From positions 1 to 64,000 of the forward strand of contig NZ_FCNY02000012.1 in assembly GCF_001544575.2 (NCBI RefSeq): 64,000 nt of DNA, written 5' to 3'. This document shows positions 37,201 to 45,983 of the stretch, piece by piece. Numbering within the stretch: the stretch's first letter is position 1; every line of letters starts with the position of its first letter. A program made the translations under genes and the position numbers. The notes under the pieces are model-generated. The model made no database searches, was not told where the DNA came from, and saw only the letters and a program-made list of their open reading frames with translations. This DNA is from Caballeronia cordobensis (GTDB lineage: Bacteria; Pseudomonadota; Gammaproteobacteria; Burkholderiales; Burkholderiaceae).

Positions 37201-37602
37201 GACCGCCTTCGCCGGCAGGTAGGGACGGCTCAAGGCCAGCGCGGGCTGCGGGTCCGCGCCGGTCGCCCCCGTCGCCATGTCGATCTCGCCGTGCGCGAGG
37301 GCATCGATCATCGCGACGCGGTTCGGAAAGAAGCGCCACTGCGGATCGATGTCGAGCCGCGCGGCGATCGCATCGACGAAATCGACGGAGATGCCGCGCG
37401 GCAGGCCCTGCCCGGCCGCGCCGCGGGTCACGCTGTCGGTCATGTCGAGCGGCGGCGTCATGCCCGGCACCGCGCCGATCACGATGCGTTGTGCGCCAAA
37501 CGCGTCCGACGCCGCGAGGCACACGACCAGGACAAGGCCGCACGCGCCGCCAATGCGGCGTCGTGCATGATCCAGCAGCAAATTGAGCGAGTGAATGAGC
37601 AA
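34300..37602 (-). CDS. BvgS/EvgS-type hybrid sensor histidine kinase
   Basis: A 1100-residue unorthodox sensor. A signal segment leads two periplasmic SBP_bac_3-like Venus-flytrap domains (about 40-265 and 280-520). A membrane helix follows (about 545-565), then HisKA with the phospho-acceptor in MSHEIRTPMNAV and HATPase with GTGLGLTISKRL. A receiver domain (VILTDCSMPEMSG) and an HPt domain with the second histidine in IGHRMKGAAAVIG complete the phosphorelay. The start is a TTG at 37602 with GGAGAAGG upstream. No response regulator gene is adjacent, so its partner lies elsewhere. Ligand unknown. Confidence 0.88.
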   Translation of the reverse strand: MLIHSLNLLLDHARRRIGGACGLVLVVCLAASDAFGAQRIVIGAVPGMTPPLDMTDSVTRGAAGQGLPRGISVDFVDAIAARLDIDPQWRFFPNRVAMIDALAHGEIDMATGATGADPQPALALSRPYLPAKAVYVEAIAKQAPTHRLAYVDAQNSPARLSAAYPSLTPVAYPNVIGALLAVSLGDADAFVGDMVTAGYALSHFDLPNLTATALAPVDEGGYSFAFAAANPRADALRERVNEALAALPPSFPLVEHARWHPGVSAATRMAPLPLTPEEAAWVRAHPVVHYSMLAQAAPVMFRDSRGQPAGIGVDILGAIARITGLRFEARVHTSEARMYGDLKSGASSIVPYSFGGLSPVPGAEATVSVGEGILAIVTAAGHPRLRDTAALAGKRVALPEGSPLRDVVREGVGNAAAVRFVATRPFDGQFSAVANGEADATVVDMAFANYAAGNLYRDVLVVSGVVSTQPVPHGMLVTSSEPILLGIMNRAIRRLGPAERETIRSRWKLSEHPEMLWERRRPQVEIGALLGVALMLALAGWGLTLRAQIARRIAAENAMRAAKEEAETANRAKSTFLATMSHEIRTPMNAVLGLIEMELRAPGERAATERSLSTAHRAACDLLGMIDDLLDVAKIEAERLVLTPAPLDIEPWVAGVAAIYEPAARAKGVMLVVKRVGDGGHAWILADGQRLRQVVGNLLSNAIKFTDRGSVTLEYGVAPPRDGKRAVTLTVSDTGIGISPDKQALLFTPFVQAHDGRARSVGGTGLGLTISKRLVTMMGGVIELSSEPGRGTRFTVRIEFAEAQAEAGAEADIDADIDATPVPADAPAGSLAGLAVLVVDDHPANRIVLDGQIRLLGGHVQLAVDGKSALARWRAEPHAFDVILTDCSMPEMSGEELTHAIRGDEATLAATDPTRRAVPIVGLTANAQPDAALRAVASGMTACLVKPLGLDALRDALVAATRGGRLSSAARKPDADACDAGEPAFDSALLGAFGGQAGALVDTLRAANAQDLADAHAAFDDCDHARLRDIGHRMKGAAAVIGAAPFVRACVALQADCERAVDEDRNGEDDARIAASFASFVAAARALEAALDASLASRVA

Positions 37603-37721
37603 AGCCGCACCTTCTCCGAACGGTGCGGCCAGTGTCTCAAAAACATTCCGGTGCGGGAATCCGCGGCGCGTGAAACGTTACCGCGCCGCGTTGCACGCCG
37701 CGAAACGCGGCGCGGGGGGCG

Positions 37722-39833
37722 TCAGGCCGGAACCGACTCCGCCTTTTGCGCGCGCGACCAGACGCGATGCTTGCTCATCGCTTCGATGAAGCTCTTTATC
37801 ACCTTCGCCGCGTCGCCGCCGACTGAAACGCCCTCTTCGCTGCTCGGCAGATGGGCGGCCGCGAGCACGTCTTCACCGTCGCCGATTGCGCCGATCGCTT
37901 TCAGATGCTTGAACGCTTCCAGCACGAAGTGGCGCGCGTCGCCGGATTGCGCGAGCGCCTTCGCGCTTTCCTTCCCGCCCGCGACGATCACGCCGTCGAA
38001 CATGATCGACGGCATGCCGAGAATCGTCGCATCGGCTTCGACGCCTTGCGCGGGCGAACCGAGCGTCGGCGAGATGACCTTGGCATGCGCGCCCTCGGCG
38101 GCGAGCGCGTCCTTGACGGCCTTGATGCTCGCGGCGTCCGCGCCCTTCGCGGCGAGAATCGCGACCTTGCGCGTCTTTACCGAAGGCTTCGCCTTCGCGA
38201 CGATCGACAGCGCGGGCGAGTCCGTGACGGACGACTTGCCGAGTTCTTCCGCGCCCGCGTTCTTTTTCGGCACGGGCAGCCCGAGATTGTCGGCGACGCG
38301 CGCGGCGAGCGTTTCGTCGATATTGGCGAGAATGCCGAGCTGCCGCTCGCGGATATTCTTGCGCTCGACCTTGGAAAGCTCGAACGAATACGCCCCGACG
38401 ATGTGCTCCTTTTCCGGCTCGGTCATGCTGTTCCAGAAGAGCGTTGCCTGCGAGTAGTGATCAGCGAAGGACGGGCTGCGCACGCGGATCTTCGAGCCTT
38501 CGACGCGCTCCGTGTAGCTCTCGAAGCCGCCGCCCGCCGCGGCCGGATCGGTTTCCTTGGGCCAGCCGCCGTCGATCGAATTCGGCTCGTAGGACGCCTG
38601 ACCCTTGTCGATCGTCTGCCGATGCATGGCGTCGCGCTGGCCGTTATGCAGCGGCGCGATCGGACGGTTGATCGGAATCTCGTGGAAGTTCGGGCCGCCG
38701 AGACGGCTGATCTGCGTATCGGTATAGGAGAAAAGCCGGCCTTGCAGCAGCGGATCGTTCGTGAAGTCGATGCCCGGCACGATATGGCCCGGACAGAACG
38801 CGACCTGCTCGGTTTCGGCGAAGAAATTGTCGGGATTGCGATTCAGCGTGAGCTTGCCGATCATCTTGAGCGGCACGAGTTCCTCGGGAATGATCTTGGT
38901 CGGATCGAGCAGATCGAAGTCGAATTTGTGTTCATCCTCTTCTTCGACGATCTGCACGCCGAGTTCCCATTCGGGATAGTCGCCGTTGTCGATCGCTTCC
39001 CACAGATCGCGCCGATGGTAGTCCGAATCCTTGCCGGCAAGCTTTTGCGCCTCGTCCCACAAGAGCGACGCAGAGCCGATAGTCGGCCGCCAGTGGAACT
39101 TCACGAAGCGCCCTTTGCCTTGTGCGTTGATGAAGCGGAAGGTGTGGATGCCGAAGCCTTCCATCGTACGCAGGCTCTTGGGGATGGCGCGATCGGACAT
39201 GGTCCAGAGCACCATGTGCGCGGATTCCGGCACGAGCGAGACGAAGTCCCAGAAGGTGTCGTGCGCGGACGCGCCTTGCGGCATTTCGTTGTGCGGCTCG
39301 GGTTTCACGGCGTGGACGAAGTCGGGAAACTTGATCGCGTCCTGAATGAAAAACACCGGCATGTTGTTGCCGACGAGATCGAAGTTGCCTTCGTCCGTGT
39401 AGAACTTGACCGCGAAGCCGCGCACGTCGCGCACGGTGTCGGCCGAGCCGCGCGAGCCTTGCACGGTCGAGAAACGCACATAGACGGGCGTTTCCTTCGA
39501 CGGGTCTTGCAGGAATCCGGCCTTGGTCAGTTCGGCTTGCGATTCGTACACCTTGAAGACGCCGTGGGCGGCGGAACCTCGCGCGTGCACGATGCGTTCC
39601 GGGATGCGCTCGTGATCGAAGTGCGTGATCTTTTCACGCATGATGAAGTCTTCGAGCAGCGACGGGCCGCGGTCGCCGGCGCGCAAGGTGTTCTGGTTAT
39701 CGGCGATCTTGACGCCCTGGTTTGTCGTCAGGGCTTGGTTGGTCGCGTCGGAGCGGTAGGTTTCGAGGGATTCGGTTTTTTTGTTGTTGTTGCGGGCGAC
39801 GCCGCTCGGCGGGGGTTGCTTCTTTGTTGCCAT
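37722..39833 (-). CDS. katE: Large-subunit monofunctional catalase (HPII/KatE type)
   Basis: A 703-residue clade 2 catalase. The distal histidine is in IVHARGSAAHG (His83), the distal asparagine region is EGNFDLVGNNMPVFF, and the heme-ligand tyrosine is in RLFSYTDTQ. The C-terminal 150 or so residues form the flavodoxin/GATase-like domain special to the large catalases (VAILAAKGADAASIKAVKDAL). It breaks down hydrogen peroxide in the cytosol, usually in stationary phase. Repeat copy B lies directly upstream of its start (39833), so its promoter must sit within the 75 bp between them or inside the repeat. Confidence 0.95.
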   Translation of the reverse strand: MATKKQPPPSGVARNNNKKTESLETYRSDATNQALTTNQGVKIADNQNTLRAGDRGPSLLEDFIMREKITHFDHERIPERIVHARGSAAHGVFKVYESQAELTKAGFLQDPSKETPVYVRFSTVQGSRGSADTVRDVRGFAVKFYTDEGNFDLVGNNMPVFFIQDAIKFPDFVHAVKPEPHNEMPQGASAHDTFWDFVSLVPESAHMVLWTMSDRAIPKSLRTMEGFGIHTFRFINAQGKGRFVKFHWRPTIGSASLLWDEAQKLAGKDSDYHRRDLWEAIDNGDYPEWELGVQIVEEEDEHKFDFDLLDPTKIIPEELVPLKMIGKLTLNRNPDNFFAETEQVAFCPGHIVPGIDFTNDPLLQGRLFSYTDTQISRLGGPNFHEIPINRPIAPLHNGQRDAMHRQTIDKGQASYEPNSIDGGWPKETDPAAAGGGFESYTERVEGSKIRVRSPSFADHYSQATLFWNSMTEPEKEHIVGAYSFELSKVERKNIRERQLGILANIDETLAARVADNLGLPVPKKNAGAEELGKSSVTDSPALSIVAKAKPSVKTRKVAILAAKGADAASIKAVKDALAAEGAHAKVISPTLGSPAQGVEADATILGMPSIMFDGVIVAGGKESAKALAQSGDARHFVLEAFKHLKAIGAIGDGEDVLAAAHLPSSEEGVSVGGDAAKVIKSFIEAMSKHRVWSRAQKAESVPA

Positions 39834-39908
39834 TGTGGGGGCTCCAGGTTTGTTTCAGTGACTTTGCTTGTCACGTCGCAAGCGGTGTTCCTGGTTCGTT
39901 TTTTCGCC

Positions 39909-40513
39909 GGATCCCAGATTGTTGTTGGTTTATTAGCACTGCCCCTCCCCGGGGCGGGGGTAACTTTCTTTGCTGCTGCAAAGAAAGTCACCAAAGAAAG
40001 CAGCTTTGTCACCGCCCGCGGTCACACGCAGTTTGGCCATTTTTCTCCTCGGGGAATGGCCCTCGCCTAAAGAGTGCCCTCATAAACCCAATCGGGCTTG
40101 GATCGCGCACGGTCTGTCACATCGCACCCTTCAACAAACGGGTACAGCCATTTCAAGCTCCAGCCCGCTTCGCGGCCGATGGGTTAATCGGGTATGCGAG
40201 TGCACTCGTATTCGCTGGTTTCCCTCGCATACCCCGCGGCAGCGCGTAGCGCTGTGCCGAAGCTATTTTGTGCTGAACCAGCGCGCTTCGCGCACTGGCT
40301 TGTCAGACCGTGCGCGATCCAAGCCCGATTGGGCCTATGAGGGCACTCTTTAGGCGAGGGCCGTTCCCGGAGGAGAAAACTGGCCAACGTGCGTGTGACC
40401 GCGGGCGGTGAGAAGGCTGCTTTCTTTGGTGACTTTCTTTGCAGCAGCAAAGAAAGTTACCCCCGCCCCGGGGAGGGGCAGAGCCAATAGACCGACAAGA
40501 AAACAGGATTCCA
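39909..40513. repeat. Inverted-arm dispersed repeat, copy B (605 bp)
   Basis: It has the same architecture as copy A. The arms run inward from GGATCCC at 39909 and from GGATTCCA ending at 40513, and the 14-bp stems are at 39960-39991 and 40429-40460. The right end is nearly identical, in reverse complement, to the left end of copy A, including more than 20 bp of flank. The left end is instead the TTTATTAGCACTGCCCC type. The centre has the same orientation as in A. The small-ORF start is ATG in the left arm (minus strand, 40040) but CTG in the right arm. It fills the gap between katE and the S10 peptidase gene. Confidence 0.9.
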
Positions 40514-40558
40514 CGAAGGCACGAGCAACCCAAAACCAACCCGCACCCCCGCAGGCCC

Positions 40559-42262
40559 TCACTGCGGCGACAAAGCCCCCAACTTATCCGCCGTAACCTT
40601 CTGCAGAGCAATAATCCGCCCCATCGCCGCATGATTCGACGTCGCCGAGTCGTACATCCTCGCGAGATCCGCCTTGAGCTGCGTCCTCGATGCGCCATCG
40701 AGATAAACCATATGCCCCGACGGATAAAACGTAGCGGAAAGATTCAGCCGCACGGTCTTGTCGATCAACGGCATCTGCTGCAAATCGATGATCGTCTGAT
40801 AAAACGGCGTCACGAAGTCATACATCCCGTTCGCGGACAGCACTTTCAGATCGATATTCAGCGCCATCACCGCGGCGAGATCGCCCGCCGTGTACAGGAT
40901 GATATTGCCCTTCGAATCGATGCCCTTCTGCTCGCCCGTCGGATCGGTATGCTTGAAGTCCCAGTTCAGGAACGCCTGATCGTTCAGATCCGTGAACGAC
41001 GACGTCGAAGTGAACTTCAACTGCTCGTTCAGATAGCTGTTCCACATCGTCGTATAGACGCCGCTCACCGCTGTCATCGTCGGATCGTTGCCGCCCGAGT
41101 TCGGGTCGATCTTGCCCGCGATGCCCGTCGATATCGCCGTCACGCGGCCATCGTATGCGCCGAGCGATTCGCCCTTCGATTTCAGAAGCGTCGTCAGAAA
41201 GAGCGAGTTGCCGCGGCTGTCGTAGGCGGCGATGTCGAGACTCCACGCAAGCAGCGTCGCCTTGTCGATGCCCGTATAGTCCGAGAGCTTCTCGACCACT
41301 TCGTCGTCGGTCTGCGGGAACTTGCGCAGCGCGTTCAGATAGTCCGTGCGCGCGAACTCGGCCACTTCCTCCGCGAACGTCACGAGACTCGTCGGCGTCG
41401 GATGCACACCGAGCTTCTTGTGATACCACGCGTCCGCCGCGGCGGTGGGCAACGCACCGACCGGATTGCCCGCTTGCGCGTAATCCAGAATCGACGATTG
41501 CAGCGTGACGCCGTTCAGATCGATGCCGTCCTCGTGCAGCTTGTACGCCAGCACGCAACTGCGCGCCGTGCCGTACGACTCGCCGAACAGGAACTTCGGC
41601 GAATTCCAGCGATTGTTCTTCGTCAGATAGCGCTTGATGAACTGCGCGATCGAGCCCGCATCCTGATCGACGCCCCAGAAATCGCGGTTCTTGTTCGGTG
41701 CGATCGCGGCCGAGTAACCGGTGCCGACCGGATTGATGAAGATCAGATCGCTGCGGTCGAGCAGACTGTCCGGGTTGTCTTCCATCTCGTACGGCGCGGG
41801 CGGCGTGAAGCCCGGCATCGCCGTCTTGATGCGGCGCGGAGCAAAGGAGCCGAGCAGCACGAACACCGACGACGAACCCGGCCCGCCGTTATAGAAGAAC
41901 GTGAGCGGGCGCGCCTCTTCCTTCGCGCCGTCCTTGGTGAACGCGACATAGAACATCTTCGCGTCCGGCTTCGAACTGCTCGGATCGACGGTCACGAGAT
42001 GCCCCACCGTCGCGGTATAGGCGATCTTCGCGCCGCCGACCGTGACGCTGTGATGCGTGACCGCCGCGTTTTCATCGGCCTCGGTGGCCGCGACGGAATC
42101 GTCGGGGCCGTTGCCGTAGGCGACCGGATCGAAGTACGGCTGGTCCTTCTTCGTCGTGGTCTTCTTTGGCGTCTTTTTGGGCGTTTTCTTCGCGGCGGCC
42201 GCCATTGCCGGTTCTCCCGCGCCCGAAGGGTTGTCGCTCGCTGCCAGTGGATCGGAGTTCAT
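40559..42262 (-). CDS. S10-family serine carboxypeptidase-like protein
   Basis: A 567-residue alpha/beta hydrolase of the S10 family. The oxyanion region is FFYNGGPGSSS, the nucleophile is in LFGESYGTAR, the likely acid Asp is in ANGMYDFVTP and the His is in YPSGHMVY. The N-terminus is Lys/Thr-rich (KKTPKKTPKKTTTKK) with no recognisable signal peptide. It probably removes C-terminal residues at acid pH. It lies 35 bp downstream of the sedolisin gene on the same strand, so the two likely form an acid protease operon. ATG at 42262 has GGAG upstream. Confidence 0.85.
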   Translation of the reverse strand: MNSDPLAASDNPSGAGEPAMAAAAKKTPKKTPKKTTTKKDQPYFDPVAYGNGPDDSVAATEADENAAVTHHSVTVGGAKIAYTATVGHLVTVDPSSSKPDAKMFYVAFTKDGAKEEARPLTFFYNGGPGSSSVFVLLGSFAPRRIKTAMPGFTPPAPYEMEDNPDSLLDRSDLIFINPVGTGYSAAIAPNKNRDFWGVDQDAGSIAQFIKRYLTKNNRWNSPKFLFGESYGTARSCVLAYKLHEDGIDLNGVTLQSSILDYAQAGNPVGALPTAAADAWYHKKLGVHPTPTSLVTFAEEVAEFARTDYLNALRKFPQTDDEVVEKLSDYTGIDKATLLAWSLDIAAYDSRGNSLFLTTLLKSKGESLGAYDGRVTAISTGIAGKIDPNSGGNDPTMTAVSGVYTTMWNSYLNEQLKFTSTSSFTDLNDQAFLNWDFKHTDPTGEQKGIDSKGNIILYTAGDLAAVMALNIDLKVLSANGMYDFVTPFYQTIIDLQQMPLIDKTVRLNLSATFYPSGHMVYLDGASRTQLKADLARMYDSATSNHAAMGRIIALQKVTADKLGALSPQ

Positions 42263-42297
42263 CGTCGTCGCTCCAGAATCGTCGTCGTGGTTGTTGT

Positions 42298-43896
42298 TCA
42301 CTGTTGCCCTGCGCTTTGGCTCGGCTTCGCGGGCTTGAGCGCCGCCGCGATCTTCCCGCCATCGGGGCTGCCCATGCCGGTACACGCGTCCCAGCCGGCC
42401 GCCGCCGAAAAGCTGCCGTTGTTGCCTTCCGTGATGTCGCGAAACGCCGTCTTCGCCTTGTAGAGCTTCGGATTGACGAAGCCCGCCGGCGACGCGTCGA
42501 TCGCGTTGATGCGGGCGATCAGCGCGGCCCACAACGGCGCCACCGCGCTCGTGCCGCCGACCACGGTGTCCTCGCCGTCGATCAGCACTTCGTAGCCGGT
42601 TTGCGGCGAGGCGTCGCCGGCGACATCGGGCACGCCGCGCTTCGCGAGCGCGATGTGCTTGCCGTTTCGCGTCACCGACAGCCCCTTTTGCCAGACCGGC
42701 AGCGCGAAGGTGCCGGACACGCCGCCGCCGCCCGCGCCGCCCTGGTCGCCGTCGTTCCAGACGACTTCCTTCGCGATGCCCGCACCCGACGCCGCGAGGC
42801 TCGTGCCGCCGCAGCCGAGCACATACGGGCTCGACGCGGGAAAGTCGACGTGATCCGCGCCGTCGCCGACGCCATCGGCCGAGCCGCCGTCGCCGGACGC
42901 GGCGCACACCGTCACGCCCAGCGCGGCCGCGCTTTGCAGCACGTCGTTGAAGGCGCTCATCGACTGCGGCGACCAGTTCGACTCCGGCCCGCCCCAACTG
43001 ATCGATATCACCGAGGGCTTGTTGGTGGCATCGTGCAGCGCGCGATTCACGGCATCGACAAAACCGGCGTCGCTGTTCGGCGCGAAATACACGGCGATGC
43101 GCGCGCCCGGCGCGATCGCGCCCGCGATCTCGATGTCGAGCGTCACTTCGCCGTCCGGCCCGTTCGGGTTGCCGGTGGGCGCGTTCTTGCCGCCATCGAC
43201 GCCAACCGGGACGACGGCCGGCGCCTTCACGCCAAGCTTGGAGAAATACGCGGAGAGATCGCTGTCGCGGTAGCCGCCGCCCAGTTCGATGATCGCGATG
43301 CACTGGCCGGCGCCGTCGCCATCGGGAAAGTCATAGAGCTTCGCGAGATCGACCGGCGAGAACGACGCGGGCGCCGCGCCGCGCAACGGCTTGAACGGCG
43401 GACGAAAGCGGAAATGCGGACGCGCCTGCGGCTTGCTGTCGAGGCCGAGCACGGCGGTGACGGCGTCGTGCATCTCGTCGGGCACGTTGACGGGACCCGT
43501 GCGGCCGCGATACTCGCCGATGTTGTGATGTTGAAAGCGTTCCAGCTTGACGTCGAAAGCCTTCTGGAACTGTTCGATGGTGCCTTTCAAAACGACGCTG
43601 CGCGTTTCCGTCTCGGCGCGCTTGACCGACAGGCCGTACTGTTTGGCGAAGGCCTTGACCTTGTCGATGTCTTCGTCGGATGCGGTGAAGCGCCTGTCGA
43701 ATTCCTCGCGCGAGACGGCCTGGCCGGGCGCGTCTCCCGCGTCGATGCGCGACATCATCTGCCTGAAGCCCGCTTCGTCCTTGCGCCGCAGCATCACGAT
43801 GACTTCGATCTGCTCGGAAGGATCGCAGTCGCCGATGCATTTCGCGCCGTCGGGATGAATCTTGTCGCTGCTGCCGCTGACCGGTTGCTTCGTCAT
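42298..43896 (-). CDS. S53 sedolisin (kumamolisin-like acid serine peptidase)
   Basis: A 532-residue protease. The N-terminal pro-domain (about 25-165) is followed by a subtilisin-fold catalytic domain. The Glu/Asp pair is in EVTLDIEIAG and the nucleophile is in GGTSAVAP. The calcium-site region DITEGNNGSFSAAAGWD lies near the C-terminus. Sedolisins cleave proteins at low pH. The protein starts with a polar segment and no signal peptide, although relatives are usually secreted. It is the first gene of a pair with the S10 carboxypeptidase: an endopeptidase plus an exopeptidase. Confidence 0.88.
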   Translation of the reverse strand: MTKQPVSGSSDKIHPDGAKCIGDCDPSEQIEVIVMLRRKDEAGFRQMMSRIDAGDAPGQAVSREEFDRRFTASDEDIDKVKAFAKQYGLSVKRAETETRSVVLKGTIEQFQKAFDVKLERFQHHNIGEYRGRTGPVNVPDEMHDAVTAVLGLDSKPQARPHFRFRPPFKPLRGAAPASFSPVDLAKLYDFPDGDGAGQCIAIIELGGGYRDSDLSAYFSKLGVKAPAVVPVGVDGGKNAPTGNPNGPDGEVTLDIEIAGAIAPGARIAVYFAPNSDAGFVDAVNRALHDATNKPSVISISWGGPESNWSPQSMSAFNDVLQSAAALGVTVCAASGDGGSADGVGDGADHVDFPASSPYVLGCGGTSLAASGAGIAKEVVWNDGDQGGAGGGGVSGTFALPVWQKGLSVTRNGKHIALAKRGVPDVAGDASPQTGYEVLIDGEDTVVGGTSAVAPLWAALIARINAIDASPAGFVNPKLYKAKTAFRDITEGNNGSFSAAAGWDACTGMGSPDGGKIAAALKPAKPSQSAGQQ

Positions 43897-44153
43897 GGTA
43901 TCGATGCTCCTCGTTGGCCTTGAAGTTCAAAGGTTCTCGATCCTGCCGCTTTTCGCGCATCCGGCGCGCAATATTCCCGCGCATATTCCTTCACGCAGTG
44001 CACACGCCGCTTATCGTCTTATTTTCCGGGCGCGAATGCAATTGCTCGGACCGTTGACAAGAGCATGCGGTTCCGGCGGGACAAAAGCTGTCCCGGTCTT
44101 CACGAGGATGTCTCTATTGCTTTCGGGTAGACGAAGGCGCCAGCGCGCAAACC

Positions 44154-44576
44154 CTAGTGCGCGCGTTCTTCGTCGTACTCCGGGCGCGCGCCGCGCGGCA
44201 GCCACGGCTCGCGATGCTTGCACCACAGTTCGTATTCCGGCTCGAAGAGGCCGGTTTCGTCGAATGCGCCGATGGGCAGATCGACTTCGTCGCGCGTCGT
44301 GAATTCCATGTACGCCACCGAGCCGCATACCGGGCAGAAGTGCCGCCGCCCGTCGTCGGAACTGCGCCAGGTCGAAAGGCTGCCGCTCATCATCACGTCG
44401 CCGCGCGTGTAAATCGCATAAGCTCCAAAGGCGGAGCCGTGCACCTTCCGGCACGTCATGCAATGGCACACGCAGGCGCGTATCGGCTTGCCTGTCGCGC
44501 GAAAGCGGAACGCGCCGCACGCGCAGCCGCCTTCATGAACCGTAGTCAGTTGCTCATCGCCCTTTTGAACGTTCAT
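44154..44576 (-). CDS. GFA/Mss4-like zinc-binding protein
   Basis: A 140-residue protein with the cysteine pattern of the glutathione-dependent formaldehyde-activating (GFA) family: GGCACGAFRF, CVCHCMTCRKVHGSAFG and HFCPVCGSVAY. These bind zinc in a Mss4-like fold. The family name reflects one studied member; most have no proven reaction with formaldehyde or glutathione. ATG 44576 follows a GGGAGAG site; the frame extends 20 residues further without support. It is divergent from the GNAT-like gene 62 bp away. Confidence 0.85.
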   Translation of the reverse strand: MNVQKGDEQLTTVHEGGCACGAFRFRATGKPIRACVCHCMTCRKVHGSAFGAYAIYTRGDVMMSGSLSTWRSSDDGRRHFCPVCGSVAYMEFTTRDEVDLPIGAFDETGLFEPEYELWCKHREPWLPRGARPEYDEERAH

Positions 44577-44638
44577 CGATCTCTCCCGTAAATACGACGG
44601 TTTGTTACGATAACCCTTCACGATCGGAGATGGCACTC

Positions 44639-45979
44639 ATGAGCACATCGAGCACGACCGGCAACGAGAATACTCAAAACACCCCAAGCAACCTGTCGCT
44701 CCTGAAGCTGCTGCCCGGCGCCGGATCGGAGTTCGGTCCCGCCGCGTCCGATCTCGTCGCCCACGTGTTGTCGCACGACCGCTTCGACGCGGCGGCGAAC
44801 GCCAATCTGCCGCGCGAAACCTTTCGCGGCGCGACCGTGGACGACGTCATGTCCGACGAGTTCACCTTTCCGCTCGGCCGCACCGGCCAGTCGATCGTGC
44901 TGACGGGCTACCGGATCGCGGCGGGCTTCATCGCCGAACGCGCCGCCGATGAATGGCTCGAACTCGCGCACAGGGAGCGTGTCGCAAAAGGCTTGCCCGC
45001 CGCGCCGCAGGGCGGCGAGCCGCACCTCGCGCCCGATCCCGCCGAAGCCGATCAGCTGCTCGAGCGCGCCTACGAATGCGCCCAGCGCATTCTCGATCCG
45101 GTCGCGGGCGAGCAAGTGCTGTCGCTCTTCGAGACGCACTATCGCGGCGGGCGCGAGTTTCTGCGCCTCACGTGGGAAGGCTTGCCGGAAGACCTCGTGC
45201 CCGAATCGCGCCGGCCGCTCGCGGCGCTCGCCGCCGCCGCGACGAATGGCGAACGGCGCGAAAAACGCGACTACGATCCTTACGGTCTCGACGGCGTCGA
45301 CGATTACGACGTCGACCGGCCGCTTGCCTATCGCGAGAAGATCGGGCCGTTTCTCTTCACGATGACCTACCGCCACGAATATCCGCAGGTCGACGACGAG
45401 CGTCTCGGCACCGCGTTCGCCGTGTTCCACGAAGCGGGAAGCGATATCGTCGCGGCAGCGGTGCGGCTGCAGCTCGTCAAGGTGCCGCCGCTCACGAGCA
45501 GCGCCGATCTCGTCTATACGCTCGACACCTATTCCGGCGAAATGCTTTCCCTCGCGCTCGCCGCGACCGAGGCGCTCGGGCCTGAAAAGCTGTGCGCGGT
45601 GTTCAACGCGCATCGCGTGATCTATATCAGCTTGTGGGAAGTGCGCAAGCCGTGGCGCGGCCAGGGCCTGGGCGTCGCGTTGCTGCATCAGGCGCTGGAG
45701 CGCCTTCCCGTCGATGTCGATGGCCGGCCGAATGCGCTGTGCGTCGCGCCCGAGCCGTATCAGACGGACATGCGCCACTTCGACCAGCTTCCCGGCGCGC
45801 TGCGCGAAGAGCTGAGAACGCCGGCGCGGCGTCTTTCCGCGCATCTCGCGAGCTGGCTCGAACGCTCGAAGCTGCCGATCGCGACGCACTTCTTCGTCCC
45901 GATGGCGAGGCACGCGGGCATCGGCTCGGCGGGAGAAAACGCGCGGCTCATCGACCGGATCATGGAAAGCGAGGCCTGA
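44639..45979 (+). CDS. Unknown protein with C-terminal GNAT-like acetyltransferase domain
   Basis: A 446-residue cytosolic protein. The first 200 residues are helical and unfamiliar to me (LVAHVLSHDRFDAAANANLPRETF, AEADQLLERAYECAQRIL). Residues of about 220-440 contain a GNAT-like core, with the acetyl-CoA loop WRGQGLGVALLHQALERLP after beta strands and VIYISLWEV. Substrate unknown. ATG 44639 has GGAG 9 nt upstream; an ATG three codons earlier overlaps that site. It lies 4 bp before the isochorismatase-like gene, so the two are probably translated as a unit. Confidence 0.6.
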   Translation: MSTSSTTGNENTQNTPSNLSLLKLLPGAGSEFGPAASDLVAHVLSHDRFDAAANANLPRETFRGATVDDVMSDEFTFPLGRTGQSIVLTGYRIAAGFIAERAADEWLELAHRERVAKGLPAAPQGGEPHLAPDPAEADQLLERAYECAQRILDPVAGEQVLSLFETHYRGGREFLRLTWEGLPEDLVPESRRPLAALAAAATNGERREKRDYDPYGLDGVDDYDVDRPLAYREKIGPFLFTMTYRHEYPQVDDERLGTAFAVFHEAGSDIVAAAVRLQLVKVPPLTSSADLVYTLDTYSGEMLSLALAATEALGPEKLCAVFNAHRVIYISLWEVRKPWRGQGLGVALLHQALERLPVDVDGRPNALCVAPEPYQTDMRHFDQLPGALREELRTPARRLSAHLASWLERSKLPIATHFFVPMARHAGIGSAGENARLIDRIMESEA

Positions 45980-45983
45980 GGCC

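Noticed and set aside
34507..38457. Very long plus-strand open frame opposite the hybrid kinase and catalase genes
   Set aside because: It lies antisense to two well-supported genes. Its composition (Arg/His/Asp-rich, no domain) is the usual shadow of high-GC coding DNA.
40184..40450. Frames in the repeat arms reading MLLQRKSPKK and FLCCCKESHQRK
   Set aside because: They are alternative frames through the repeat arms, extend into different centres in each copy and lack ribosome sites. Only the purine-preceded ATG frame was kept as a candidate.
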